From Dromiciops gliroides (lineage: Eukaryota > Chordata > Mammalia > Microbiotheria > Microbiotheriidae), in NCBI RefSeq assembly GCF_019393635.1, contig NC_057865.1, positions 298,256,385-298,320,384 of the forward strand: a stretch of DNA of 64,000 nucleotides, written 5' to 3'. This document shows positions 21,395 through 33,044 of this stretch, in pieces. Position 1 is the stretch's first letter, and the number at the start of each line of letters is the position of its first letter. A program made the translations under genes and the position numbers. Under the pieces are notes generated by a model. That model was not told the DNA's origin, did not search any database, and worked only from the letters and a program-made list of their open reading frames with translations.

Positions 21395-21790
21395 AACATT
21401 TGCTCCCCTTGCCATCTATTCTGGGAGGGGATGGGAAAATGGGACCATTTTTCCAACTGCTAATGAAGGCTTCAAAATTCACCAACAATAAATCTGATAT
21501 CAGAGCTTGACGGCAGCAATTAAGATCCAGCCATTATATTTGCATTCACTCCCCCAAAGAAGACACAAGTATTGCTAGGAGGCAGCCCAATCTGCATAAT
21601 ATATGTACCCTGCACACCAACGGTAATTGAAAATATTCCTAGAAACCTGCACGAGAGCCCCCTCATCCCCGCCTTGTAAACAGTGATGGATGGGCTCGGT
21701 TTAACTGGTGCCCTTGTGGATATCAGAGGAGAAACATGTGAAACTGAGGAATCATTAAACATTCTCCAATCCACTTATGCTCCTGATAAT
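21395..21790. other. Repeat-free island, candidate conserved non-coding element
   Basis: No dispersed repeat is visible. AT-rich transcription-factor-like words occur in clusters (CAATTAAG, TTTGCAT, GGTAATTGAAAATATT), with a few CpGs. Conservation is inferred, not shown. Confidence 0.3.
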
Positions 21791-21974
21791 GGAAACAATG
21801 AAGAAGACTGGACTAGAGGTGAGGAAGCCTGCCTCAGACCTGCCTTAGTCACTAATTCACTCTGGGAACCTGGACACATCCCTTTCTCTTCATTTCCTCC
21901 TTTGTAAAAAGGTGGAGTTGGCTGAGATGACCTTAAGGCACTGTCCTAGCTATGGCCCTCTCTGTTGTGATATT

Positions 21975-22090
21975 TCAGTAGAAGGTAAGACCCTTGAAGG
22001 CAGGGACTGCCTCACTTGTCTTCATATCTCTGATGCCCAGCATAGGGCCTGGTTTGCAAATAGAAGGCATTTAATAAATGCATGCTGAGT
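21975..22090 (+). repeat. L2 LINE 3' end
   Basis: 'cccttgaaggcagggactgc', 'gatgcccagcatagggcctg' and 'aggcatttaataaatgcatg'. Confidence 0.75.
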
Positions 22091-22224
22091 TTAAAAAATT
22101 GGTTCAGTATATTTAAGACATTGTTTTGATTTTTGTTGTATGATTTTATGGTCTCTTGTCTAATTTTCAATATCTCACAGGAGGAGCAATGATTAATTTT
22201 TAATAATAAAGATTATTCTCATTT

Positions 22225-22340
22225 ATGTAATCAAGCAAGCTAGTGTTTATGAAGCTCTTTCAATGTGACAGTGCTCTGCTAGTCACTGCAGATAGGAAAG
22301 CAATAAGTCTCCATCCCCAAGAAGTTTACATTTTAGCTAT
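22225..22340 (+). repeat. R3 head fragment
   Basis: 'gctagtgtttatgaagctct' and 'ccccaagaagtttacatttt' in R3 head order. Confidence 0.4.
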
Positions 22341-22928
22341 GTCTGTAGCACATTAAGCTTTGCAAAATGCTTCTGACATAAGCCAATCAGGTGAGAGCAC
22401 AAGGATTATTAGCATCCCCATCCTATGCATGTGAGAAGCGAATTTCAGAGAAATGCCCTGACTCATCCTGCTGAAAATGTCCTAAATGTCAGAGCAGAGA
22501 CTTGCACTAGTGTCTCCTGGCTTGATAGTGCTAGTTTCACTGGGGAGTACCCTCAGGTGTTCCTGATGGCTCAGGGTTCTCTGGCAACCAAAGCATTCAT
22601 GACAATCACTCCCTAGAAAATGATTAATCACATTTTCTCTTCTCAGTGGTGAATAGTTAACAAATGGATGCAATTTAGAAATCTGCTCCAGCATTATTGA
22701 TGAGAAAGTGAGCCCACCAATCCTCTCCTGAGTGGCTACACAGATGAATTGGGATATATCCTGAGGTCTCTGTTGCTGACATTTCTAAAATATAAATAAG
22801 AAACAGTATAGCTGGTGGGGCTTACTGGCTGAGGCACCAAACTGTTCTCTGTGGCCCACACAGGTTTTCAGCAACAAGAAGTCTAACTAAAGGTTCTCTG
22901 ATCATTTCTTGAAAACCTCCATTGATTG
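22341..22928. other. Old MIR-like and unique sequence
   Basis: A weak minus-strand MIR is likely at about 22355-22510 ('attagcatccccatcctatg'). Nothing else is recognised up to the solo LTR. Confidence 0.4.
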
Positions 22929-23296
22929 TGTGAGGGGCTAAAATTCTAGATAGTCTGTCTAAAATATCTAATGAGTGGTCACCAATAAGTTATAAACTTT
23001 AGCAAGAGTTAGACTTTTAAGCATTTATTAAGGAGAATAAGAATTTGGTGAAGAGAGAGAGAGAAAGGCCCAGATTTATCTCTATTAAAGGGAGAGCACA
23101 TTTCTCACTCTACTCTCTACCAGAGTCCTGACAAAAGGGACAGAGTGTCTGCCTCGCTCCCTCTTCCTCCCACAAGTAAACATCACTTCCTGATGCCAAA
23201 GAAAAGTCACGTGGCCTTGCCCTCAGAGGCCTTCTCCTCATGGTGGAGCTTTCCTAGAGTAAGTCTCCAGTAGGTGGCATCATTCCAATTGTTACA
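22929..23296 (-). mobile_element. Solo LTR of the same ERV family as the 13.5-kb provirus
   Basis: 368 bp, bounded by ATTG at 22925-22928 and 23297-23300. It aligns end to end with the 358-bp LTR, including AATAAA at 23039-23034 (minus), but with many substitutions and small insertions. It is therefore an older copy that lost its interior by LTR-LTR recombination. Confidence 0.9.
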
Positions 23297-23300
23297 ATTG

Positions 23301-24755
23301 GCTTTCTGCCTTCTTGCTTATCAGTCTATCAAATATTCATATTATGATGCAGGTCACAGCTGAAATGTCCAAAGTACACTCTGAAGCTGTGGCAGCGGGG
23401 CATGGATATGTCCCTTACCATACTGATCATACCATACCAATATAAATGGCTTCAAGTTCATAACATCTGCACAGTGGAAGGAACTGGGGGAATTTAATGT
23501 GGAGAAGAGAAGACTCAGTGAGGACCCAATTGTGCTGTGACAGTGGAGATTCTTTTCACATTCAGAAGGAAGAGATAGTCTCTGAGGACCCTTCCAAATC
23601 AGAGATTCTGTGAGCCAGCTGAAGCTGATCCATTCCAAAGCCTTTATTAAGAGGCTGCTGTGTATCAAATTCTATGGGAGGCAAAGAAAATGCAACCATA
23701 ATCTGCATCATCTTCATCATATCATCATCACCACCACAATTTTTCCTTTTCAGAAGCTCATGGGCTTCTCAGACTGTGAATCAATCAATCAATCAGTCAG
23801 TCAGTCAATCAGTCAGTCAATCAACACTTGCTAAGGCCTGTTCACATATGCAAAGTGCTGGGAAATGAAGCTCCTCAAGGATGTTCCATTCTGCCTCTTT
23901 ATATGCTGCATTCTCTGTTTACTCTCCACAAGCCTCCTTAGCCTCAGTGGGCAGGGACTCCCCTTGTGGGAAGAGCACTATTAGGAAGTGGTTTGGGTCA
24001 TGGGTGACTCTCTGAGCACTGGTTATGGAACACCTTGTTCCCAAGTTGCGCTCTGAACGACTCTCATCCTAGTCCTAATAATTATCATTGACATTGCTCT
24101 TGGTGGCTCACAAAGCACTTCCTAGTGCTATGTCCCATGTGGAGGGAGTTAGCTTGCAGAGGAGCTCCACACATCCATAAGTCAATCGTGTTGCTGCCTC
24201 CTAAGGCAAGGAGGGGCTGTGTGCTCTCTGTCAGGCAGACGGTGGACCCAGGCTGATGAAACCGTGGCTCTTCAGAGGTCCTGGATCACTGGTCTTGGCA
24301 GTCCCTGTGCCAAGACAGAGTGGTTCTGGGACTCTGGAATGGTTCCATATGTTCAGGACCTTGTGATGAAGGAGATGTTGAGGAATGTTAACCAGTCAGC
24401 CAGCTAGCAGAGGAATCTCTTTGTTATTATAGGAATAGAGGTGGGACTGTGGGGAGGAGGAACACTTAAGTATGACAGTGATGCCCACCTTAACTGTGGG
24501 GTTCCCTAAGCAGCTAGTAGCCCTGGGAGCTTAGAGAATGATCAGCCTGAGACCCTCTCCATCCTAGGCACAATGTCATTTTCTAGGCCAGCCCAGATAA
24601 GTGTTAGGAGCTTCATCACCAGAGGGGTAGCCCTTGATGCTGAGATGGGTGCTTGGGGTCATTTGCATCCCCAGTACAGGGTAGTTATGAACAGAACTCT
24701 GTGAGGGAGGAAGTATTAACTCACTGTAGTCATGGGACCCATCTAGAGCTGAGAG
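23301..24755. other. Unannotated stretch with an (AATC/AGTC)n array
   Basis: A tetranucleotide array of mixed AATC and AGTC units lies at about 23777-23822. L3-like sequence is possible at 23470-23610 and MIR-like at 24070-24150. No gene is recognised. Confidence 0.5.
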
Positions 24756-24910
24756 AGACCCCAAGGTCAACTAGCTCAACCTCCTCATTATACAGAAGAG
24801 GACAGTGAGCCCCATAGAAAAGCAGTCACTCACCTGGGATCATACAGCAAAAGAGTGACAGAGATAGGATTTGGTCTTTTGACCCTACACCCAGGGTTCT
24901 GTCCCCTTTG
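24756..24910 (-). repeat. MIR remnant
   Basis: 'ctcctcattatacagaagag' and 'cacctgggatcatacagcaa' follow minus-strand MIR order. Confidence 0.55.
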
Positions 24911-25334
24911 ATGGACACAGAGCAAGAAACTAAGACTCAGAACAGGAATGATTCTCTTAAGAGCTAGTAATAAGTGTAGCTAATAAGCATCCAAGGCTAA
25001 GTCCCTGGCACCAGACCTGATACTGTTTCCTACTCTACACTGACTTCCTCTGAAACTTTATCCAGGCTGCATACTGAGGCATGGAGGTACTTTGATCATG
25101 GAGGGGAGGGAAAGAGTTCTTATAAAGAAGGAAATCTTAATCTGGGGTCTGGGAATCTTTTTGTTTTAAGTTTGGATTTCTGAATTTCAATATAATTAGT
25201 TTACTTTGTAATCCTTTACATTTCATATTATGTATTAAAAATATTATTTTGAGATGGGGTCCATAGCTGTCACCAGACTGACAAAGGGCATCATGACATA
25301 AAAAATAGTTAAGAACTGCTTTCTTCACATATTT

Positions 25335-25560
25335 TGAATTTTTTCCTTTTTTCATATTTATTTATTTTATTTTTAATTGATGGGATAAAACAAATCCATA
25401 ACAGTACAATAAAAAGATGATTGCCCATGGACTTCAAATCTATTATGTGCATCCTGCTACTCATTTTAAATATATAATAACATTATCATGGTGATTTCTT
25501 TTTTCCCCTTTTTTTCTTTCCTCTCTGCCTCCCCTGCCTTAAATATCTAACCATTATAAA
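25335..25560 (-). repeat. Probable M-LINE 3' end, antisense
   Basis: T-rich start with 'tttatttattttatttttaa' and later 'cattttaaatatataataac'. Weak match to the antisense of the M-LINE tail. Confidence 0.3.
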
Positions 25561-25589
25561 GTGGGTTACAAGTGCCCAGATGCTTCTCA

Positions 25590-26110
25590 TTAAGGATCAC
25601 ACAGACTGAGGTTAGTGTCATCAGTTTTAGTGTATTCAAACTGGCACTCAGAGAGGTAAATTTATTTTCCTAAAGTCACACAGATACCAAGTGACAAAGC
25701 CAAGACTAAAACTTGGTGTTCAAAGGCAAGAAATGAGTCCTTTTTAGTCCCATCCTTCTCTTTCTTGTATTTATTTTGATTTGTTGGTGGGGGAGTCTTG
25801 CACGTGCCTAAGAGGGGGAAGGACTAGATGTGAGATTTCTTTGGTCTAGGGACTTCCTGGGGAGTACAGAGCCTACAACACAGCTGCTGCTCGATAAAGC
25901 TCATTGACTTGTTGATGTGAAGAAGCTCCCTCTTCCAGCATAGGGCATCACCTGGCAATTCATAGTTTTCAAGAGCTGCAGCAAATTATAAAAGGGTAAG
26001 TGATTTGACCAAGGTCACACAGTCAGGACTGGCCAAGGCAGCTTGAGTCTAGCTCTTCCTGGGGTCAAGGGCTCAGCTTTCAGCCCCATCCATGTTGCTT
26101 TTTAATAGAA
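25590..26110. repeat. MIR and L2 fragments
   Basis: Minus MIR-like pieces at about 25640-25740 and 25990-26100 ('tttgaccaaggtcacacagt') flank an L2-like tail at about 25845-25925. Confidence 0.5.
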
Positions 26111-26399
26111 TTCCAATGCAAAACCAACTGCTTGACAGCAAAGACAATTTTTTTTTTTTGGTAATGCTTGGCACCTTGTAGGAGTTAAACAAATGTCCAC
26201 TGAATTAAGCCTAATTGAATGACTATTTGTTGAATAAAAATATTAAAATAAAATTTAATTTAATGACAGACCTTTGGTTTCCTTGTCCTGTGTCATAAAC
26301 CATGGTGTTTCTTTAATTTTCTTGACAAATTATCCCCAATCCCTCTCAAGTCTAGTTCTCAGGATTAAACCAGGTAGAGAGATATGGGCTAGATATATA

Positions 26400-26632
26400 C
26401 ATGTATGCTGTATATATACACTCATGTTATGTATACTATGCTATATAGGTATGTTGCATAAATACATATATGATATGCTGTATGTATATACAGTATATAT
26501 GTATGCTATATGTGTCATACATATGCATTATGATATATGTGTGTGTGTATATATATATGTATGCTGTGTATATATATGTATGTATATGTATGTGTATATA
26601 TATGTATGCTATGCCATACATGTATACTATGG
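26400..26632. repeat. AT-rich TATG/TATA variable simple repeat
   Basis: Imperfect TATGTATA/TATGCTG units over about 230 bp. Opposed frames of 84 and 149 codons across it are low-complexity artefacts. Confidence 0.85.
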
Positions 26633-26790
26633 GAGAGCAATGAGACACAATGGGATTAAAAGTGGACCTTGGGGTCCTCCTGACCTGCATTTGAATCAGG
26701 ACTCAAATCCTTACCAGTCATGAAACTATGGACAAGAGGCTCTCCCTACCTCCATGATCTCCAGTTTCTTGATCTATAGACTGGAGGTAG

Positions 26791-26848
<58 letters not shown>
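26791..26848. repeat. (TA)n microsatellite at a SINE tail
   Basis: 29 pure TA units abut the 3' end of the minus-strand SINE, where an A-rich tail would normally be. Confidence 0.97.
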
Positions 26849-26852
<4 letters not shown>

Positions 26853-26990
26853 GTGGGGTAATGGGGGTTAAGTGACTTGCCCAGGGTCACATAGCTGGTA
26901 AGTGTCAAGTGTCTGAGGCTGGATTTTGAACTCAGGTCCTCCTGAATCTAGGGCTGGTGCTTTATCCCATAAGCCACCTAGCTGCCCCCC
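26849..26990 (-). mobile_element. CORE-SINE, minus strand
   Basis: From the tail side it reads 'tggggtaatgggggttaagt' through the 'ccacctagctgcccc' head. Its tail has become the TA microsatellite. Confidence 0.92.
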
Positions 26991-27209
26991 AAATTTCTTT
27001 TTACAAAATGCACTTCCCCTCAACCCCAAAAAAGAAAGACAGAGAGATTAACAACAATCAATTATTAGCAGAGAGTATTGGAGTGTCCTTCATCTGGGAC
27101 AGTGCAGTACCAGCCCTGCCCTTTGTGAGTGACCTCTGTGGCTGCTCTGTGTTCCCTTTGGGATGCTTATCTGAGTCATTGGGCATGCTAATCTCTTGAT
27201 TTTGTCTTC

Positions 27210-27860
27210 CTTGCTCCACATCAATTCATAAAGTTCTTCCTACATTTCTGTGAATTTTTCATGTTCACTCTTTTTGGTCTGGAATATTCCATTAAATTCA
27301 TTTGCAGGGTTTATTTTTCACAAATTATTAGAAAAAAAATTATTACAGCTGCTAGTTTTCACAAAGAACATTAATATTATGCAATCTACATATATACATA
27401 TATTTATACATGCACCTGTACATGTAGATTTATGGGTCACACATTTATATAAATATGGAATTTATAGAAATGCATATATTTGCTTCTTGTTAAGAAAATT
27501 ATATATATATATGTATATATATTATGTGTATACCAACACACATACACATATATGTACACATTGCATGTGATTTTCTGTATCCCTTCTTACCAACAAAATT
27601 CTCCTTGGAATACAGATCTCTTTGCTCAAACTGTATAAGCCTTTTTATGTTTGTTTGGGTTTTTTTGTTTTTGTTTTTGTTTTGCTTTTGTAATAGATCC
27701 ATTCTTTTTCCTCCAGAAGAGTTTGGCCACTTCACAACTTTATTAGGGGTAAATTAGTGTGCCTATCTACCTATCTTCTCACAACCCCTCCAACAATGAG
27801 TTTTCCTATTTGTGACAGCTTGATAGGTGTGAGGTAATTGGAATTACATTTCAGAAACAA
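27210..27860 (-). repeat. L1 3' region, antisense
   Basis: 'gctccacatcaattcataaa' and 'tctggaatattccattaaat' precede a TA-rich patch (27370-27550). After it, 'cacaacccctccaacaatga' and 'gataggtgtgaggtaattgg' resemble antisense L1 3' ends. Confidence 0.55.
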
Positions 27861-28280
27861 GATTCTGGGCACTGGGTATATCAGTCAGCTGTGTGTCACA
27901 GACCAAGGTTTCACAGCCAAACATTAATTATTGATTGATGCTGATAATTAGGGCACATCTGCAATAAGTAAATGAGAAGATCAAGGGCTACTGGAGGCAA
28001 GGCCAATGTTTGATGGAGGTAGTGAGCTGTTCAGGAGTCTTTTCTCTCAGAATAGGATGAATCTGGTCTAAAAAATAATCTCAAAGGATCTGAGGTTTTA
28101 GTTGATTGAAACTGTCACATCAAGAGTACTACAGAGGAGCCAAACAAATGTTAACATGACTCAAGTTTGGGTTGAGAGATAGAAGGGGAGAGCTGAATGA
28201 GTTTTGGTTAAGAAGGAAAGTGTCCAGAGGATGGGGATGGGCTTGGGAATCATTCCACTTAAAAATATTTACTAGAGAGA
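27861..28280. other. Unannotated stretch, possible small conserved island
   Basis: The 27915-27965 segment is rich in homeodomain-like words (CATTAATTATTGATTGATG and CTGATAATTAG). No gene is recognised. Confidence 0.3.
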
Positions 28281-28286
28281 AGTGGG

Positions 28287-28535
28287 AATCTAGGTGGTGC
28301 AGTGAATAGACCACAGAGCTGGGAATCAGGGACATCTTCCTGAGTTTAAATATGACCTCAGCTACTTACTAGTTCTGTGATTTTGGGCAAGTTGATTAAC
28401 CCTGTTTTTCTCAGTTCCTCATCTGTAAAATGAACTGGAGAAGGAAGTGGTAAGTTACTCCAGTAGCTGTCAGGAAAACCCTTAATGAGGTCATGAAGAG
28501 TTAGACACAAATAAAGCAATAAAGAGAAGGATGTT
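28287..28535 (+). mobile_element. Long-tailed CORE-SINE (MAR1-like long form)
   Basis: Head 'tctaggtggtgcagtgaata' is followed by the long-form tail 'tgaactggagaaggaagtgg' and 'aggtcatgaagagttagaca'. Diverged. Confidence 0.8.
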
Positions 28536-28892
28536 TCTAGAGTTCTTGATAACATTACCTATTTGACCTAAATAAAGACATTGGGCCTCGTTTTTGTCTT
28601 CTGTAAAAAACCGAACCAAACCGAACCAAAACCAACCCCTCCCAAGATGCCCCCCCTTCAAATTATTCTTCAACAATGAAAGGAAATTCTTCAAACTAAA
28701 TTCATTCTAAGGCTCCTTCCAAGTCAAATCCCGAAGACAGTATGATTCTATGAACTCAGGAAGATTATGTAGCTTCCATGAATTCAATTATCACCTTTTT
28801 GTGGATAAATTTCAGATCAATATAAGCAGGTTGAATTTTCCTTCTGGAGTCCAGTCCCACATTCCCCAGTATCTCCACCTGGATGTCCTGTA

Positions 28893-29065
28893 TTAGTCAA
28901 TCAGTCAAGAAGCACTTATTAAGTGCTTACTATTTGTCAGGCACTGCCAAGCTCTGAGAATACCAAGAAAGTACAACACAGTCTCTTCTCTTAAGGGGTC
29001 CACATTCCATAGGAGTATACAAATGTTAAAACAATGAGGTCCAGACAAAATTTATAGAGTAGAAA
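28893..29065 (+). repeat. R3 head fragment
   Basis: 'aagcacttattaagtgctta', 'tgtcaggcactgccaagctc' and 'ccacattccataggag' match other R3 heads here. Confidence 0.55.
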
Positions 29066-29389
29066 CAACATTCCTCAAACAGAACTCATTTCCCCCAAAA
29101 TCCTCCCCCCAAGAATGCCTCCTTTTTATCATTGTTATTGATGGCAACAACACCTTTGTGGACATTCTTAGTCATCCTTGACTCCGTCCACTCTTGCACT
29201 GCTCATTTAGACAATATATCACCATTTCCATATCATTTATTTCTGAAATCCATTCCCTTCTCTTCCCTGGAAAATCTGGCACTGGCATGATTGCTGGCAG
29301 ACCAGAGGATTATATATTGGCTATTTAACTATATATTAGTAAAATATTTGGTAATGTCTCTCATGCTATTCCTGTAAAAAAGGTGGAGA

Positions 29390-29790
29390 GATGTGGGCTA
29401 GATACAATGCAGTTAGATGGCCATGGAACTGTTTGAATGACTGGACCCAAAGAATTCTCATTATTGGTTTGGAAGGACATGCCTGATGGAGTGTCACTGA
29501 GGCTCTGGTCCCGTACTAGTTAGCATTTGTCTCAATTCTTGGATAAAAGTATAACTGGAATACCTGTCAGAACTTTAGATGGCACAAAGCTGTGGGGAGT
29601 TGCTCATATACTGTATGACAGTCAGGATTTAAAAAGGTCTTGCCAGGCTAAAACATTGGGATGATTAGAATAAGATGAAGCTTAATGGATATCAATTTAA
29701 AGTCTCACACTTAGATTTGAACAAATCAATATCACAAGATGGTAATACAAGTTTGTCTGAGAAAGAACAGACAGGAAGAAGTCAATGACA
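29390..29790 (+). repeat. L3/CR1 LINE, reverse transcriptase region remnant
   Basis: 'gttagatggccatggaactg', 'gatggcacaaagctgtgggg' and 'gatgaagcttaatggatatc' match the L3/CR1 coding order. Multiple frame breaks. Confidence 0.6.
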
Positions 29791-29864
29791 AAGAGAATAT
29801 GATTCCATAGATATCAAAACATTAATGGCATTATTATTTATGGTAGAAAAATAAAAAGAGCCCA

Positions 29865-30060
29865 TCATTATGTAGTGAAAAGAGAAATGACCTTAGAATC
29901 AGAAAGAACTAAGTTCAAGATCCAGTTCTCACCCACAGTGCTAGCCTGATCCTGGGCAAGACACTTAACCTCTCCTTGCCATGGCAACTCTTTAAGACTA
30001 CAGGTGGCTATGCAGCTGCAGATCACATTGGTTAGGAGAACCCTAATGCCACTGGTTCTC
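29865..30060 (+). repeat. MIR-like CORE-SINE
   Basis: 'agaactaagttcaagatcca' and 'gatcctgggcaagacactta' give MIR order; the 3' part continues into less clear sequence. Confidence 0.6.
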
Positions 30061-30074
30061 TCAGAAAGAAAACT

Positions 30075-30700
30075 GGAAACAGTGGATGTCCATCAAGTGA
30101 GAAATGAATGATCAAATTGTGGTATGTACATTGATTGGAAAGAATATCATTTTATTATAAAAATTATTAATATGAGAAACTCAGAGAAAATGGAATTTAT
30201 ATGGAATTCCTCACGTAATGTGAGAAATATAATTTGAATTACCTTACAAATTTTGTAACTTTGAAATAAACACCTAATTTGGTTTCATTATGTAGTTAAC
30301 AAATAACTTGAGAAAATTTATTTGAATTGATGCAGAGTGAAGAAAAGAGAACCAGGAAAACAATACACAAAATGACTATAATAATGTAAATGAAAACAAG
30401 GTCTATGCCACCTGTGTTCTGATTACATTCAATCACTGTTCTTTCTTGGTTTGGGAGGGCAGATGATGAAGAACACTTCTCTCCTCATGGTTGGGGGGAG
30501 GGGTACTTTGGATCCAGGACACTTCCTAAACTGTCAAATGTATTTGCTTTGCTTTAACAATTTTTCTGGGTTATAAGAGAGAGAGTTCTAAGTGGTGGGA
30601 GAGATGGGGATGGTGGTGAGGGTACCAGGAAGTTACTGCTTCATCAAAAGCAAAAAGGATACATCATAAAATAATATTTTTAGTGGACTTCATGTTCATT
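30075..30700 (+). repeat. M-LINE 3' region, diverged
   Basis: 'atgtccatcaagtgagaaat', 'gtggtatgtacattgattgg' and 'gcagagtgaagaaaagagaa' are in the order of M-LINE 3' sequence. Confidence 0.5.
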
Positions 30701-30779
30701 ATGAATTAATTGTTAATGTGATAGAAGGAAAATAATAGTGTAATAGAATAACATAATTAAGATTGTCTAATTAATAGGT

Positions 30780-30965
30780 AGCAAGGTGGTTTAGTGGATA
30801 GAGTGCTGGTCCTATAGTCAGAGACCTGAGTTCAAATACAGCTTCAAACTCTGCCTCAGTTTCCTCAACTATAAAATCGGGATAATAGCACTTACATCTT
30901 GGGTTTATTGTAAGGATGAAATGAGATCATATTTGTCACACACTTAGCAAAGATGTTGGCAGTGG
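30780..30965 (+). repeat. MIR
   Basis: Head, 'gacctgagttcaaatacagc' and 'gaaatgagatcatatttgtc' are in MIR order. A GTG/GAT trinucleotide-rich stretch (30955-31020) follows. Confidence 0.75.
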
Positions 30966-31119
30966 TGGTGGTGATGGTAATGGTGGTGATGTTGATAGTG
31001 ATGGTGATGGTGGTGCTGTTGCTATTGCTGTTTAGTGTGTTTTGGTATCCAAAAAAACTAGGGTCCTCTTAGATTATGGGAGGCATAGTATTGAATTATA
31101 CCAATCTCAGCCTGGTATA

Positions 31120-31660
31120 ATCCACTCTCTTCTACCAAGGACAGATGTGCAGTTGACTTATTTGATTTTGCCTTGGCTGTACCCTATGCCTGGAATAATT
31201 TCCATCTTCATTTGTGCTACACAAAAGTCCTGGTTCCTTTCAAATTACAGCTCAAATGCCACCTTTTCCCTGCAATCTTCCCAGCTCTTCTGAGCTCCTG
31301 GTGCCTTTGCCTAAGAGGTTCTCTTCTATTTGTTTTATGAATGCTATGGATATGCATATGGATATGGATATGGATATGGATATGGATATGGATATGGATA
31401 TGGATATGGATATGGATATGGATATGGATATGGATATGGATATGGATATGGATATGGATATAGATATAGATATAGATATAGATATAGATATAGATATAGA
31501 TATAGATATAGATATAGATATAGATATAGATATGATCTTGTCTTTTTGCCTGAGAGAATGTGAACTCCCTGAGGTCAAGGACTTCTCACCTTTTGTCTCA
31601 ATGGCCAGTACCTGGAACACTGGCAGTGTTTAATAAATGTTTGTGGATTGATTGCCTCCA
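31120..31660 (+). repeat. L2 LINE 3' region carrying a hexanucleotide array
   Basis: L2 blocks ('tatgcctggaataatttcca', 'acagctcaaatgccaccttt') continue after the array ('gtgaactccctgaggtcaag', 'gtgtttaataaatgtttgtg'). The array therefore expanded inside an L2. Confidence 0.75.
31346..31532. repeat. Two-phase hexanucleotide array (GGATAT)n-(AGATAT)n
   Basis: About 17 GGATAT units (to about 31461) switch sharply to about 12 AGATAT units (to about 31532). Both halves look almost free of internal errors. The Met-Asp, Ile-Asp and Ser-Ile repeat frames over it are artefacts. Confidence 0.95.
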
Positions 31661-32049
31661 CAACTTGATGATCCAATTTATTTTGTAAACATATTTTTGC
31701 CTTCCTAGAGCAATTCTTTCATTCCTCCATTTGTTCATGCATGTATTTGTTAATGCATGCATGCATATATTTGTTCAACAACAACAAAATCAAGTGCCTA
31801 TTTGTGCTCCCTCTCTACCATTCCCCCTGCCATAGGGTAGTCTAGGAAGAGGATAAGGTGTTAATAGATAACTAGAATACCCAATCAGAGATAAGTGCTT
31901 TAGAGAGGTCTAAAATCCTAGAAAAAGAGAGAGCAACATTTCAAGAAATTGAACATGTACATGACAAAGCCTCATCTCTATGCCATTCTCTTCCTGGGAA
32001 TTACATTCTTCTTCAGTATAACTCTTATTTTAACCCAACATTTATGTTT

Positions 32050-32500
32050 CAGAAAAATGCCACTCATTTGAGAGTCTATTTCCTGAATTCAATAATATCT
32101 CCAAGCTCCTAATTAACAAAAGCTTTTTTTCTCAGTTCAGTAAAGATAATCAAAATGATGTCTATTTAAGGCAAGAATACTTTCTCTTTTTCAGTCAACC
32201 ATAATTTGATCAGATTTCAGAAGGGCTTTTTTTTGGGTCCACACTGGTGGAAATGTGAAATAACCAAGCAGTTAAAATTCATGATCTACACTTTGTGTCA
32301 TTATGATTGCATTAGCATGAAATTATGGTTCTAGTTAGTCATAATTATACTCATAATTATTCAATTTATCACTATAGGTCCTCCTGGAAGTTTTATTGGA
32401 GGAGTTATTAACATTAATAAATTGTTTTTCTTCATATCCATATTATTAATTCTCCTCATGTTTGATGTGATCTATTACCCATAAAATTCTAGCAAACCCT
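32050..32500. other. Repeat-free island, candidate conserved enhancer
   Basis: No repeat is recognised. TAAT-core words cluster densely at 32100-32460 (CTAATTAACA, CATAATTATAC, TCATAATTATTCAATT, TATTATTAATTC), with ATTTGAT and CATTAGCAT. Composition suits a developmental non-coding element, but conservation cannot be seen from one genome. Confidence 0.35.
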
Positions 32501-32794
32501 GGGCATTGTGGGGCTGCTAAGTGACACTCCAGAAATACTTTGTCAAGTCCCCTGACTCAATGGTGGTGGTATGGCAGGAAGACCTGTAATAAACTAGAGT
32601 CTTCTTTTTAAAGGGTAGTTAGGCAGTGATGTTGATAAATGCTGAAAATCAATTGTGATTCATCAGGGAAAACAAGGTCATTAGAAAGTATCCCTGCTTC
32701 AAAACAGGTTCTTCTCCTCCCTGAACTCCTGTGGGGCTCCTCCCCTCTCAATTTTCTTTTTTATAAAATGTAGAGGTCAGCCTGGAGGAGAGTT

Positions 32795-32910
32795 AATCTC
32801 AATTCTCCTTAGAGAATGCAAGCTCTCTGAGGGTAGAGACTTTTTAAGGTTTGTCACTGTATCCCCATCACCCAGTACATAGTAGAGGCTTAATAAGTCT
32901 TTGCTCTTTG
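32795..32910 (+). repeat. L2 LINE 3' end
   Basis: 'agctctctgagggtagagac' and 'gtagaggcttaataagtctt'. Confidence 0.7.
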
Positions 32911-33044
32911 GTAGATTACTTGCACGATTTATTGAGGGCTTTGGATTCAGATGATTGCTATGGCCACTTCCATTTTTAATTACTATTATCCTATATTTTT
33001 ATATTCAATGTGTTATATTCAATATTGTTAGGATCCTATGTTTC

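Noticed and set aside
23777..23822. AATC/AGTC direct repeats as a regulatory array
   Set aside because: A simple tetranucleotide microsatellite explains it.
31214..31633. Frames of 139 and 122 codons with Met-Asp or Ser-Ile repeats
   Set aside because: They are translations of the hexanucleotide array; no other coding signal is present.
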